A DNA stretch of 64,000 bases from JALYUA01 sp038253555 (GTDB lineage Bacteria > Acidobacteriota > Thermoanaerobaculia > UBA5066 > Gp7-AA6), in the NCBI GenBank assembly GCA_038253555.1, contig JBBSGZ010000003.1:1-64000 (forward strand), written 5' to 3'. Each line of letters opens with the position of its first letter. Within the stretch, counting starts at the first letter, position 1. Positions 16,885 through 26,336 of the stretch are shown here, piece after piece. Made by a program: the position numbers and the translations under genes. The notes beneath the pieces were generated by a model. It was not told the origin of the DNA and searched no databases. It worked only from the letters and a program-made list of their open reading frames with translations.

Positions 16885-17640
16885 TCAGTTCAGCTGAAAC
16901 GCTTCGCCAAGATAGATCTTTTTTACGACGGCGTCGCTCGAAAGAGCAAGCGGCGTGCCCGCTCTCAGAATCTCGCCACCATGAATTATATAGGCTCGGT
17001 CGACGATCGATAAAGTCTCTCTCACGTTGTGATCGGTGATCAGGACGCCAATGCCCGCCGTCGCCATCCGGCGCGCGATTCCCTGAATCTCCAGGACCGC
17101 CAGAGGGTCGATTCCGGCAAAGGGCTCGTCTAAGAGGACGAAATGGGGGGAGACCACCAGGCTCCGGGCGATTTCCACGCGCCGGCGCTCCCCTCCCGAC
17201 AACGTGTAAGCCCGGTGGGTCCGAAGGGCCTCCAGGCCGAACTCGCTCAACAACCGATCGGCTCGCTCGCGCCGCTCGACCCGCGTCAGGTCGAGCGTTT
17301 CGAGGATGGCGAGCAGGTTTTCTTCCACCGTCATTTTGCGAAAAACCGAAGGTTCCTGAGGCAGGTAGGAGATCCCGGCGCGTGCGCGGCGGTACATCGG
17401 CAACGAGGTGACGTCCCGGCCCGAGAGCCGGACTTCCCCGGCGTCGGGCCGGACGAGCCCGACGACGATCGAAAAGGTCGTGGTTTTGCCCGCCCCGTTG
17501 GGACCGAGCAGGCCGACGATCTCGCCCGCGCCGACCTCGAGCGAGACGCCCCGGACGACCGCGCGGCCGCCGTACGTCTTGATGAGCCCTTCGGCCGCGA
17601 GCAGCGGCCTGGGCTCCGGCGCTGTTTCCGGGGAGCTCAC
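16885..17640 (-). CDS. lptB: LPS export ABC transporter ATPase LptB
   Basis: 251 residues from a GTG start that overlaps the lptCA stop as GTGA. Walker A GPNGAGKTT, the Q-loop YLPQEPSVFRKMTV (an LptB-specific stretch), signature LSGGERRRVEIARSL, Walker B FVLLDEPFAGIDP and the H-loop ITDHNV are all present. It hydrolyses ATP on the cytoplasmic face to drive LPS extraction by LptF/LptG. It is directly downstream of the LptC/LptA-like gene, as in proteobacteria, while the permease gene lies 12 kb away at the other end of the run. Confidence 0.95.
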   Translation of the reverse strand: MSSPETAPEPRPLLAAEGLIKTYGGRAVVRGVSLEVGAGEIVGLLGPNGAGKTTTFSIVVGLVRPDAGEVRLSGRDVTSLPMYRRARAGISYLPQEPSVFRKMTVEENLLAILETLDLTRVERRERADRLLSEFGLEALRTHRAYTLSGGERRRVEIARSLVVSPHFVLLDEPFAGIDPLAVLEIQGIARRMATAGIGVLITDHNVRETLSIVDRAYIIHGGEILRAGTPLALSSDAVVKKIYLGEAFQLN

Positions 17641-19769
17641 TGGCTGCGGGTCCTGTGGATCGTCTCCGTGCGTCCTCCCTCCGGTGCGGTCACTTCGACG
17701 CTACCCCCCCGCTTGCCGATCGTCAAGGTCGCCCCCGAAACGCGGTTGCCGTCGCGATCGACGACGAAGGCGGGGGCTCCCTCGAGGACCGTTCGTCCTT
17801 CGGCCGGCCAATCCGTGGCCTTCACCGCCTGGCCGCTCCGTCCCTCAGCCGCATCCCGGAACGAGACGTCGCCGTTCATCTCGACACGATCAATCCGGCG
17901 GTCCGCTCCGATAAAAGCCACGGCGCGCTCGGATGCCGCGCGCCAGGGACCACTCGTCACGACGACGGCGCCCTCGAAGGTGGCGGTCGCAGGCACCGAT
18001 GCCGGAGGCGGCGCCGCCGCGGGACCGGCGGGAGAAGGGGAAGTCGAGGGACGAGGCGCGGTTCCCGCCGCGGACCGCCCCGCGCCCGCAATCTCCCGGT
18101 AGATGAGTCGGCGCGCGGTCACGACGGAGGGATGCCGGTCCCTGTCCGAGGTCGAGGCGGCGGGCTTCGCGGGGGCGGGCGAAGGCGGCTTGCGGGAGGC
18201 CTCCGCGGGCGAGAACACCGTCCGGGTGTTCCCGACCGCGACGAGGCTGCGCTCGGCGTCGTTGACGGTTATGTCGTTGCCGAAAAGGGAGGACGCCTCC
18301 TGCCAGAGCGTCGCGTTCCCCGAAAGCGTCGCGACGCGGCTCGCATCGTCAAATGTCATGCGGTCGGCCTTTCCGAACGTCGGCCGCGTCGAATCTCCGA
18401 CGGGCGTCGCGAGGCGCGAGCCGTTCTGACGCGGGACGAGCACGGCGCGCGCTCCCCCGTCCGCCCGAACTCCCTTGTGCTTCTGGTCGATCTCGATACG
18501 GGACGCCGAAACCCGCGAACCCTCCCCCTCGACGGTCGCCGAGCGGCCAGGCCCGCCTGTCAGCACCCAGACGTCGTGGTCGGCGACGTGCACCGCCCGC
18601 TCGGCGCTGCCGGAGCGGCCCTCTCCGTTCATCTTGACCGAGCCCGAAAGCTCCAGTGTCTGGACCTCTCCCGTCGACAGCAGGGTCATGTTCGCCTGAT
18701 CCGACTCGCCATGGTTCCCCGCCGTTTCGATCCGGACGGCGCCTTGCGCGCGCGCGGACCGGGCCTGACCGCCCTCGAAGGACACGTCGATCGAGCTCGC
18801 GCGCAACTTCCGGCCGGCCGCGGCGCCGGGGCCGGGCTGCTCGTCTACGGACGCCGGCGATCCGCTCAGCGCGAGCGAGCGCACGGAACCGTCCGGTGAA
18901 AACAGGAGACCGCCCCGCTCCCCCGCGTACGACTGGCGGCCCCGTTTGCCCGCCCCTGAAGACGAAAGCGCGGCGGACTCGATCGTGCCCGCAACGTGCC
19001 CTTCCGCGCGCGCCCAGTCGAACCCGCGCCCCTCCTCCGAAGTCTTCAGCACGAGGCGGTCGGCGGAAATCCGATTGCCGCCGCTCGATTGACCGGAGAC
19101 GTTCCCCGAAAGTTCGACGGTCGCCTGGTCGCGCTTGTAGATTGCGCGGTCCGCGGCGAGCGCGGACAGTCCGCCGGTCCCCTCGCCCGTCCCCGATCCG
19201 CGCACGGGTCCCTCCAGACGCGCTTCCCGATGAGCGACGTCGTAGACGCCGGATCGGGCATCGAGCACGAAGGTGCCGCGAGTCACTCGCAGGGCCCCGG
19301 GGGCGACGAGCTCGCGGGAGGCCGGCTTGAACTCGACGTCCGCAGTTTCTCCGAGCGCGCCGCGGCCGTCGACCCAGCGCACGTTTCCTTTCAGGCGCGC
19401 GGCGCCGGTGCGCTGATCGTAGGTGGCGGTCTCCGAATGCACGGTCACCGGGGCGCCGGTTTCCGGGTAGACGGTGAGCGCGACTTTCTCGAGGGCGTAG
19501 AGGTCAGGGAGCAGGCCGGCGGCTGCGCCAAACCCGACGGTGCGCTCCGACTGGACGTGGAAAAGAGGTTTTCCCCGGAGGGTCTCGGTGTAATCGAAGC
19601 CCTTCAGGACGGTCGTCGCCTGCCCGGCCTCCGCCGAGGGCGGCACCTCCGGACGCGCCGCCCGCCCCGCGGCTGGGCGACGGCCCGGGCGAAACGAGTA
19701 GACGAGAAATGCGACGAAGAGCGCGCCGAACGCCAGGACTCCTGCTTCGACCGCCCGCCGCGCCGTCAT
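17637..19769 (-). CDS. Large LptC-LptA fusion-type protein (periplasmic LPS bridge)
   Basis: 710 residues. A single N-terminal membrane anchor (residues about 8-28) is followed by an LptC-like segment (FDYTETLRGKPLFHVQSE, about 57-150). Then come repeated OstA/LptA-type strands: phrases such as ARLKGNVRWVDG, VELSGNVSGQ, LELSGSVKMNGE, ATLSGNATLWQE and ATFEGAVVVTSG recur at 60-110 residue intervals. LptC is about 190 and LptA about 185 residues in Escherichia coli, so this chain could supply both parts plus extra bridge units. An alanine/proline-rich linker lies near 540-590. It is coupled to lptB. The fusion reading is inferred from order and motifs. Confidence 0.75.
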   Translation of the reverse strand: MTARRAVEAGVLAFGALFVAFLVYSFRPGRRPAAGRAARPEVPPSAEAGQATTVLKGFDYTETLRGKPLFHVQSERTVGFGAAAGLLPDLYALEKVALTVYPETGAPVTVHSETATYDQRTGAARLKGNVRWVDGRGALGETADVEFKPASRELVAPGALRVTRGTFVLDARSGVYDVAHREARLEGPVRGSGTGEGTGGLSALAADRAIYKRDQATVELSGNVSGQSSGGNRISADRLVLKTSEEGRGFDWARAEGHVAGTIESAALSSSGAGKRGRQSYAGERGGLLFSPDGSVRSLALSGSPASVDEQPGPGAAAGRKLRASSIDVSFEGGQARSARAQGAVRIETAGNHGESDQANMTLLSTGEVQTLELSGSVKMNGEGRSGSAERAVHVADHDVWVLTGGPGRSATVEGEGSRVSASRIEIDQKHKGVRADGGARAVLVPRQNGSRLATPVGDSTRPTFGKADRMTFDDASRVATLSGNATLWQEASSLFGNDITVNDAERSLVAVGNTRTVFSPAEASRKPPSPAPAKPAASTSDRDRHPSVVTARRLIYREIAGAGRSAAGTAPRPSTSPSPAGPAAAPPPASVPATATFEGAVVVTSGPWRAASERAVAFIGADRRIDRVEMNGDVSFRDAAEGRSGQAVKATDWPAEGRTVLEGAPAFVVDRDGNRVSGATLTIGKRGGSVEVTAPEGGRTETIHRTRSQ

Positions 19770-19836
19770 GGCGAGACCGGCGTCCCTCGCACGGCGGTCC
19801 GGTGGTCGCGACGGCGCTCGGCGGCCGATCGCCTCA

Positions 19837-21576
19837 TCAGGCTACGACCAGCGTTTCGCGGGCGGCGCCGTCGTCTGCAAGGAACAGGGAGTCCGCGGGA
19901 ACGCGCGAGGCGACAATCTCCGCCTCCGGAGCGCCGTCCCGGCTGCGGCGGAGCCGCATGTGCACGTCCAGTTCCGTGCCTTCCCGCGCCCCCGGGAGGC
20001 AACCGGCGCTCCACGCGAGACATTCGAGGTCCGGACCTCCGTCTCCGCGCCGCAGCCTGCCGCGGACTCCCGAGGCGCCGAGCGGACGGAATGCGGAAGC
20101 GGCCCGCACGCGGGAAGCGAAGACGGGCCGCGGGTTTCCCATCCCGTGGGGCTCCAGGCGTTCGAGCCACGACAGGAGATCCCGGGTGACGTCGTCGGGT
20201 GCAATCTCCGCTTCGGCCTCTTCGACCGGAACCAGCAGCGCCGCCGGAATCCGGTGGGCGAAGAGTGCCTCCTGCAGCTCGCCGATCCGCGCGGCGGGCA
20301 GGCTCGCGCCGATGGCTTGGTCGTGCCCGCCGAACTCGTCGAAGATTCCGTCGATTTCCTTCAACGCACCGTGCAACGAGACGCCGGGGATGCTCCTTCC
20401 CGATCCTCGCGCCCTGCCGTCCTGGACGCCGAAGAGGAGCACGGGACGATGGTATTCGCGGGCGAGGCGGGAGGCGGCGATCCCGAGAACACCGCGGTGC
20501 CAACCCTCGGAAGCGAGGACGACGACGGACTCCCGGTCGAGGTCGCATTCCCGCGCAATCCGTTCGCGCGCCTCCGCCGTCACCCGCCGCTCGATCGTCT
20601 GGCGCTCGGCGTTGCGCGTCGAGAGGTCGCGCGCGATCTGCGAAGCGCGGCGCGGGTCCCGTTCTTCGAACAGAGCGAGCGCGAGCTCCGCCGTGTCGAG
20701 CCTGCCGGCGGCGTTCAACCTCGGCGCGATGCGGAAGGCGACCTCTTCGGAGGTGGGCGCGCGTCCGACGACGCCGGCCTCCGCAAGCAGGGCGCGGAGC
20801 CCGGGCGCGCGCGCGTCCGCCAGCGCCGCGAGCCCGAGAGCCGCGATCGTCCGATTTTCCCCGCGCAGCGGCACGAGATCGGCGATCGTCCCGAGAGACG
20901 CGGCCCGGAGCAGGGCGTCCTGCGAGAGGCGGACGCCCGCGCGCCGCGCCACGGCTTGCGCGAGCTTCATCGCGATTCCGCACGCGGCCAGCTCTTTTTC
21001 CGGATAGCCGCATCCGGGCTGGCGCGGGTTGACGACGATGGCTCCGGCCGGAAGCTCGTCCGGGACTAAATGGTGGTCCGTCACGACGACCTCCACGCCG
21101 GCCGCGCGAGCGCAGGCCACGCCCTCGATCGCGGTGATCCCGCAGTCGACCGTGACCAGCACGGACGGGCGAAGCTCGTCGAGAACGCGCCGCACCGTGT
21201 CGGGGCGGAGGCCGTATCCGTCGCGGAGGCGGTGCGGAAGAAAGGCGACAGCATCCGCGCCGGCGCGCAGCAGCGCGGCGCGGAGCTGCGCCACCGAGGT
21301 CACCCCGTCCACGTCGTAATCGCCGAAGACCACGATCCTCCGGCCGTTACGGGCGGCAGTCACTAAGACCTCCGCGGCTTCCGCCGCTCCCTTCAGCAGA
21401 AAAGGATCGTGCAGAGCGCCGGCGTCCGGCCGGAGAAACGCGCGGACCGCGTCGGGAGTCGAGGCGCCGCGTTCGAGCAGGAGAGAGGCAACGAGCGGCG
21501 GCACGCCCGATCCGGCGGCCAGGGCGGGTGCGGCCGGGTTCGGAGACCGGAGCGTCCAGAGGGCTTGCAGGGGCAT
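19837..21576 (-). CDS. recJ: Single-stranded-DNA-specific exonuclease RecJ
   Basis: 579 residues. DHH-family motifs are present in order: FGDYDVDGVTS (motif I), VTVDCGITA (motif II), VVVTDHHLVPD (the DHH motif), then the DHHA1 part with GRSIPGVSLHGAL and FGGHDQAIGASL. A C-terminal OB-like domain follows. It degrades single-stranded DNA 5' to 3' in mismatch repair and RecF-pathway recombination. The gene lies between accA (71 bases upstream) and lptCA (67 bases downstream). Confidence 0.94.
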   Translation of the reverse strand: MPLQALWTLRSPNPAAPALAAGSGVPPLVASLLLERGASTPDAVRAFLRPDAGALHDPFLLKGAAEAAEVLVTAARNGRRIVVFGDYDVDGVTSVAQLRAALLRAGADAVAFLPHRLRDGYGLRPDTVRRVLDELRPSVLVTVDCGITAIEGVACARAAGVEVVVTDHHLVPDELPAGAIVVNPRQPGCGYPEKELAACGIAMKLAQAVARRAGVRLSQDALLRAASLGTIADLVPLRGENRTIAALGLAALADARAPGLRALLAEAGVVGRAPTSEEVAFRIAPRLNAAGRLDTAELALALFEERDPRRASQIARDLSTRNAERQTIERRVTAEARERIARECDLDRESVVVLASEGWHRGVLGIAASRLAREYHRPVLLFGVQDGRARGSGRSIPGVSLHGALKEIDGIFDEFGGHDQAIGASLPAARIGELQEALFAHRIPAALLVPVEEAEAEIAPDDVTRDLLSWLERLEPHGMGNPRPVFASRVRAASAFRPLGASGVRGRLRRGDGGPDLECLAWSAGCLPGAREGTELDVHMRLRRSRDGAPEAEIVASRVPADSLFLADDGAARETLVVA

Positions 21577-21647
21577 GTCTCAGTGTCGCCGCGGGATGCG
21601 ACAAACGACGTCCGGGCGAAAACCACGTCTTGCCCGGGCGCTGCCTC

Positions 21648-22613
21648 TCACGCGCCGCCGGGGATTGTCTCGAAACGCCCGAGAGCCCGGAATTTCCGGT
21701 AGCGGGCCTCTCCGCGGTCAGCCGCCGTCTGAGACAGCAGGGGTCGGAGGTGGCGCTCGATCACTTCCCCGACCGCGGCGGTGGCGCCGGAGGGATCGGA
21801 GTGGGCGCCGCCCGGCGGCTCGGGAATGATCTCGTCGACGACGTCCAAGGCTTTCAGATCGGCGGCCGTGAGCTTGAGCGCTTCCGCCGCGTCCTTCTTG
21901 CGGGCCGCGTCTTTCCAGAGGATGGCCGCGCAGCCCTCGGGAGAAATGACGGAGTAGACAGAGTGCTCGAGCATCAGGACGCGGTCGCCTATGCCGAGGG
22001 CGAGGGCGCCGCCCGAGCCCCCCTCCCCCGTGATCGTGACGATGATCGGAACCTTGAGACAGGCCATGGCGCGCAGGTTCACCGCGATGGCTTCCGCCTG
22101 GCCGCGCTCCTCCGCGTCGATCCCGGGATACGCACCGGTCGTGTCGACGAAGGACAGCACAGGCCGGTTGAATTTCTCCGCCAGCTGCATTACGCGGAGC
22201 GCCTTCCGAAATCCCTCGGGCCGCGGCATCCCGAAATTGCGCCGGATCTTTTCCTTCGTGTCGCGTCCCTTCTGATGCCCCACGACGGCCACAGGACGGC
22301 CGCGGAACGACGCGAAACCCGCGACGATGGCGGCATCGTCCGAGAACTTGCGATCTCCATGGAGCTCCACGAAATCCGTGGTCAACGCGCCCACATAGTC
22401 GAGGGCATAGGGCCGCGCGGGATGCCTCGCCACGACCGTCTTCTGCCATGGAGATAGCCCCGCATAGATTTCCCGCGTCAATCGCTCGAGCTTCTCTTTC
22501 AGCTTCTCGATCTCCCGCCGGTGTGCCGCTTCGTCCGGCATCGCGGATAAGTCCTCGATCCGCTGGCGCAGCTTCGTCAGCGGCTCTTCGAAGCTCGATT
22601 CCTCGGAATTCAT
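21648..22613 (-). CDS. accA: Acetyl-CoA carboxylase carboxyltransferase subunit alpha
   Basis: 321 residues, the same size as Escherichia coli AccA (319). Diagnostic stretches are GDRKFSDDAAIVAGFA, PVLSFVDTTGAYPGIDAEERGQ, TGEGGSGGALALG and SVISPEGCAAILWKDA. It carries out the carboxyl transfer from biotin to acetyl-CoA together with AccD, which is not in the window. ATG at 22613 was chosen; a longer frame upstream adds 15 residues with no family match and covers a possible -10 element. Confidence 0.95.
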   Translation of the reverse strand: MNSEESSFEEPLTKLRQRIEDLSAMPDEAAHRREIEKLKEKLERLTREIYAGLSPWQKTVVARHPARPYALDYVGALTTDFVELHGDRKFSDDAAIVAGFASFRGRPVAVVGHQKGRDTKEKIRRNFGMPRPEGFRKALRVMQLAEKFNRPVLSFVDTTGAYPGIDAEERGQAEAIAVNLRAMACLKVPIIVTITGEGGSGGALALGIGDRVLMLEHSVYSVISPEGCAAILWKDAARKKDAAEALKLTAADLKALDVVDEIIPEPPGGAHSDPSGATAAVGEVIERHLRPLLSQTAADRGEARYRKFRALGRFETIPGGA

Positions 22614-23005
22614 TCGGAGAGATTGTATCGAGAAGGGGCTGACCTGCGCGCCGGACATCGTAGATTCGCCCTCACCCCCACGCTCTCACCGAGGTCGTGA
22701 AGAAGACGTTCGCAAGGACCCCCGGCAACGAATGCGCGACGAGTCCCTGCGGGCCCCCTCACGCCAGCCCTCTCCCCGAGCGCGGGGCGAGGGGCAGTGC
22801 TGCGCCACCACCACGAGGGTGGCTAAGCTCGCCCCGAGAGGAGTCTCCCGACCAGAGGGAGGGAGGAGCCTCTCGGGGCGGGAGCGTGAGCGAACGCAGT
22901 GAGCGGAAGCGACGTGAGCCGGGCGGTCGAGCCCTCAGGCGAGCCGCCCGGCGGTGCGTTCGCCCGCAGGCGAAGGCAGGTTCCGGAGTGAGCGGAGGCG
23001 ACGGC
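22614..23005. other. 392-base gene-free region between priA and accA
   Basis: Reading on the minus strand it follows priA and precedes accA. It contains the dispersed repeat copy at 22747-22860. Further dyads are CCGGGCGG paired with CCGCCCGG around a 17-base loop (about 22918-22950) and TTCGCCCGCAGGCGAA (about 22962-22977). A TACAAT hexamer at 22626-22621, about 8 bases before the accA ATG, resembles a -10 box and would give a nearly leaderless transcript; no clear -35 was seen. No coding frame is supported. Confidence 0.45.
22747..22860. repeat. Dispersed intergenic repeat, copy 1
   Basis: About 114 bases that align closely with 63886-63999. Both begin CTGCGGGCCCC, contain CCCTCTCCCCGAGCGCGGGG (a GC-rich palindrome), continue with GAGGGGGCAG or a close variant, and end with GAGTCTCC then GACC and AGGGA. 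The core palindrome also appears in reverse orientation near 45256-45285. All copies lie between genes. It is a REP-like intergenic repeat that can form a strong stem. Confidence 0.75.
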
Positions 23006-25411
23006 TTACATGAGGTCCTGCGGGTCGACGTCCGCCGCGATCTGGACTCCCGAGGGCGGCCTCTCCGGGATGCACGACTCGAGGATCGCGAGGATCGCGC
23101 GCCGGTCGGGCGCCCGCAACAGAACCTGGAAACGCCACTTGCCCTGGAGCCTCTCGAGAGGCGCCGGGGCGGGGCCCGAGAGACGGAGACCGGGAGCTCC
23201 CTCCGCGGCCCCGGCGATCGAAGCCGCCGTCTGCTGCGCGCGCTCCCGGTCGGGCGAGGACACCAGGATGGCGGCGAGCTCGCAGAACGGCGGATAGAAA
23301 AACGACCGGCGGAAGAGGAGCTCATCGGCGCAGAAGCCGTCCACGTCGTGTTCTGCGGCGCGGCGGATCGCCGGGTGCTGCGGATGGAAAGTCTGGACGT
23401 GCACGGTCCCGGGCGAGCTCCCGCGGCCCGCCCGGCCCGCAACCTGCGCCACGAGCTGAAAGGTCTTCTCCGCGGAACGGAAGTCGGGAAAATTCAACAC
23501 CGTGTCGGCCGAGAGCACTCCGACCGCGGTGACGTTCGGGAAATCGTGCCCTTTCGCCACCATCTGGGTTCCGATGAGACAGGCCACGCGGCCGGCGAGG
23601 ACGTCTTCGACGACGGCGCCGGCTCCCCTCCGGCGCGAGCTGTCCCGGTCGAGCACGGCGTACGCGACGCCGGGAAAGAGTTCCGCGAAGCGGTCGCCCA
23701 CACGCTCGGTTCCGAACCCGATGGCTTCGAGCAGCGCCCCGGAACATTCGGGGCATCGGAGCGGCCGGGCGAGGCGCTCGCCGCAGTAGTGGCAGACCAG
23801 GCGCTGGCCGCGGTCATGGACCGTCCGCGCGACGCTGCAGTTCGTGCACCGGAAGTCGTGCCCGCATTCCCGGCAGAGGAGAAAGGGCGCGTAGCCGCGT
23901 CGCGGCTGCAGCAGGATGGCCTGCTCGCCCCGGCCGAACGTTTCGCGCAACCGCTCGACCAGCGGCCGGGAGAACAGGGGGATTCCCTTCTCGTCCGGGC
24001 GCGGCGATTCTCGGCGGAGGTCGACGATGGACACGCGCGGCAGGGGTTTCGCCTCGACCCGTTCCGTCAGCAGGAGCCGGGCGACGCGGCCCTGCCGGGA
24101 TGCGTGGTACGCCTCGAGAGACGGGGTCGCCGTGCCGAACAGGAGCGCCGCGCGGGCGCTCCGGGCCCGCAGCGCGGCGACCTCTCTCGCGTCGTAACGG
24201 GGAGACTCGCGCTGCTTGTAGGACGAGTCATGCTCCTCGTCCACGATGATGACACCCGGGTCGGCGACCGGGGCGAAGATCGCCGACCGGGGCCCGATCA
24301 CGGCGCGCGCATCCCCTCGCCGGACCCGCTCCCAGGCGAGCCCGCGATCGCGCTCGGAGAGCGCGGAGTGCAGCAGGGCCGCGCGGTCGCCGAACTGCCG
24401 GGTGAGCTCGCGCGCGAAGACGGGCGTGAGCGCGATTTCGGGGACGAGCCAGATCGCGCCGCGCCCGGCGCCGAGCGCCTCGCCGATCGCGCGGAGGTAC
24501 ACCTCCGTCTTGCCGCTCCCGGTCACCCCCTGCAGCAGCGCGGGGAAGTAGCGCCTCTCCCGAATGGCTGAGGTCAACGCCGACACCGCGGTCCCCTGCT
24601 CGATCGTGAGCCGGAAGGCGGGCCGGGCGGCGAGGGCTGGCGGGGCTTCCTCGCGCACGGGCTGCTCGAAGGAACGGACGAGGCCGGAGATTGCCAGCGT
24701 ACGGAGGACCGACGGGCCGGCTCCCGTCGCCAGGCGCACCTCGACCGCGGTGGCCGGCTTTCCGAGCGCCGCGAGCCAGACGAGGACCTGTTTGCCGCGG
24801 GCGCTTCGCCGCACGGCATCCCGAGGTCCCGCGGCGGGAAGGTAGGCGGTCTCGGTTTTTGCGCGGCGGTCGCGGAACGTGGAGATTCCTCGCACCCATC
24901 CGCGTTCCTCGAGAGACCGCAGCGCTTCCGCGCTCCCTTTCGGCAGGTCGGCCGCCCGGACGGCTTCCCCGGACGCGAGGGCCTCGAGCACGGGAGCCTC
25001 GAGGCCGGAAGCGTGGCCGAGCGCTCCTTTTTCCGTGATGCGGTATCGGAGCGCTCCCGGCGCCGGCAGCCGCGCCGGAAGGGCGCTTTTCAGCACCTCC
25101 CCCGTCGACGCGAAGAACCGCTGCGCCGTGCGGCGCGCCAGGTCCAGAAGGTCAGGAGGGCAGACCGGATCCGTGTCGAGGACCTCCAAAATCTCCCTCA
25201 TTCCGGATGCGCTCTGCGCAGAGGTCGAGACGACCACCCCCGTGAGGGCCCGCTCGCCGAAGGGGACCCGCACGCGGGTGCCGGGCGACGGCGTTACCGC
25301 GCCGGCGGCGACCAGATACGAGAATTCACGCCGCAGGGGGAGAGGGAGCGCGACCGAGACGATCGGCCGGGTATCCGGTGTGTCCGTCAACGGACGCGGC
25401 CGCGACGGCAC
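23006..25411 (-). CDS. priA: Primosomal protein N' (replication restart helicase PriA)
   Basis: 801 residues from a GTG start. The N-terminal DNA-binding region is followed by helicase motifs GVTGSGKTEVYLRAI (Walker A) and IIVDEEHDSSYKQ (DEEH box). Eight cysteines in four CxxC pairs (CRECGHDFRCTNC and CHYCGERLARPLRCPEC) make the two zinc sites inserted in the helicase core. RRGYAPFLLC and GTQMVAKGHDFPNVT are family signatures. It reloads the replisome at stalled forks. The next gene upstream is a short lipoprotein gene 33 bases away. Confidence 0.95.
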   Translation of the reverse strand: MPSRPRPLTDTPDTRPIVSVALPLPLRREFSYLVAAGAVTPSPGTRVRVPFGERALTGVVVSTSAQSASGMREILEVLDTDPVCPPDLLDLARRTAQRFFASTGEVLKSALPARLPAPGALRYRITEKGALGHASGLEAPVLEALASGEAVRAADLPKGSAEALRSLEERGWVRGISTFRDRRAKTETAYLPAAGPRDAVRRSARGKQVLVWLAALGKPATAVEVRLATGAGPSVLRTLAISGLVRSFEQPVREEAPPALAARPAFRLTIEQGTAVSALTSAIRERRYFPALLQGVTGSGKTEVYLRAIGEALGAGRGAIWLVPEIALTPVFARELTRQFGDRAALLHSALSERDRGLAWERVRRGDARAVIGPRSAIFAPVADPGVIIVDEEHDSSYKQRESPRYDAREVAALRARSARAALLFGTATPSLEAYHASRQGRVARLLLTERVEAKPLPRVSIVDLRRESPRPDEKGIPLFSRPLVERLRETFGRGEQAILLQPRRGYAPFLLCRECGHDFRCTNCSVARTVHDRGQRLVCHYCGERLARPLRCPECSGALLEAIGFGTERVGDRFAELFPGVAYAVLDRDSSRRRGAGAVVEDVLAGRVACLIGTQMVAKGHDFPNVTAVGVLSADTVLNFPDFRSAEKTFQLVAQVAGRAGRGSSPGTVHVQTFHPQHPAIRRAAEHDVDGFCADELLFRRSFFYPPFCELAAILVSSPDRERAQQTAASIAGAAEGAPGLRLSGPAPAPLERLQGKWRFQVLLRAPDRRAILAILESCIPERPPSGVQIAADVDPQDLM

Positions 25412-25444
25412 GGCGGTGCGGACCTGTCGAGATGCCGCACGCTT

Positions 25445-26167
25445 CTATCCGCGCTGCGCCCACCTGCGGGCGCCGGCGGGCCCTCCGGTCTGGGAAACGG
25501 AGGGCGAGTCCGCGTCCTCGGAGGATTCAGGAACGAGCACGAAGGTGTGTGATGCGGGGTCCCAGTGATACCGCCGCACCGTGTCGCTCTCGAGATCGGG
25601 GGTGATCACGATCGAATCTCGGTCTACGGACAGATCTCCGCGCGCGAGGCTGATGTCCCGCTCGAGAAAGATTCCGGAGGAAAACCCGGCGGCCCCCCCC
25701 GGAACGCTCCTCCCCATGAAAATCACCACGGAAAACCAGGGGGTTCCGCGCCCGAGGTCGCGCCGCACGAACGCGACCACCATGTCGAGGACTCCGTCGT
25801 CGTTGACGTCGCCGCGCACGAAGTACGGATGATAAATGCCGTAGAGGCTTTTGAGCTCCGCGTCACCGTCAGATCCGGCGCGCCGGTCTCCGTCTCGCGC
25901 CACGCGGAGATTCGAGTTTCTTCTCAGAAAATCGTCGAGCGCGCCGGTCTCCTGCGGTGTGAAGACGTAACCGTTGGACATCGCGCGCGCGGCTGACTGG
26001 GGGCGCGCGGGCGACGCCTCCGCGGACGCGCCGCCGGCTTCCGCCCCGCCCCTGCCGGCGCGCCGGCATGACGGACTCCAGAGCGCGACCAGGCACAGCG
26101 CGAGCGCTCCGCGAGCCCGCCGCCGGAGAGCGCGAGGGAGACGGATTTCGGTGAGATCGAAGGGCAT
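25445..26167 (-). CDS. Putative secreted or lipid-anchored protein with a Ca-binding-like loop
   Basis: 240 residues; not recognised. Residues about 15-35 form a hydrophobic stretch ending in WSPSCRR, which could be a weak lipobox or a signal peptidase I site. An alanine/glycine-rich linker follows to about residue 65. The folded part has GDVNDDGVLDMVVAFVRR, an EF-hand or FG-GAP-like D-x-N-x-D-G loop, and SDTVRRYHWDPASHTFVLV. Such loops occur in repeat-containing exported proteins, but here only one copy is present. It is divergent from the aspartase gene; the two 5' ends share 26170-26330. Confidence 0.6.
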   Translation of the reverse strand: MPFDLTEIRLPRALRRRARGALALCLVALWSPSCRRAGRGGAEAGGASAEASPARPQSAARAMSNGYVFTPQETGALDDFLRRNSNLRVARDGDRRAGSDGDAELKSLYGIYHPYFVRGDVNDDGVLDMVVAFVRRDLGRGTPWFSVVIFMGRSVPGGAAGFSSGIFLERDISLARGDLSVDRDSIVITPDLESDTVRRYHWDPASHTFVLVPESSEDADSPSVSQTGGPAGARRWAQRG

Positions 26168-26336
26168 GGGCTCGCGAGGCGGAGATTGTATGGCAACGGT
26201 CGAAGCCCGCCGCGCGGCCACTGGCGGCCTTTCGAACGGCGCGGTGAGGCTTCTTTCACCAGCCCTTCTGCTAATGTTGCAGCCCTCGTGCGGAGCGGCC
26301 ACGGCCGGGGCCCGGCGCGGGGCAACGGGAGGAATT

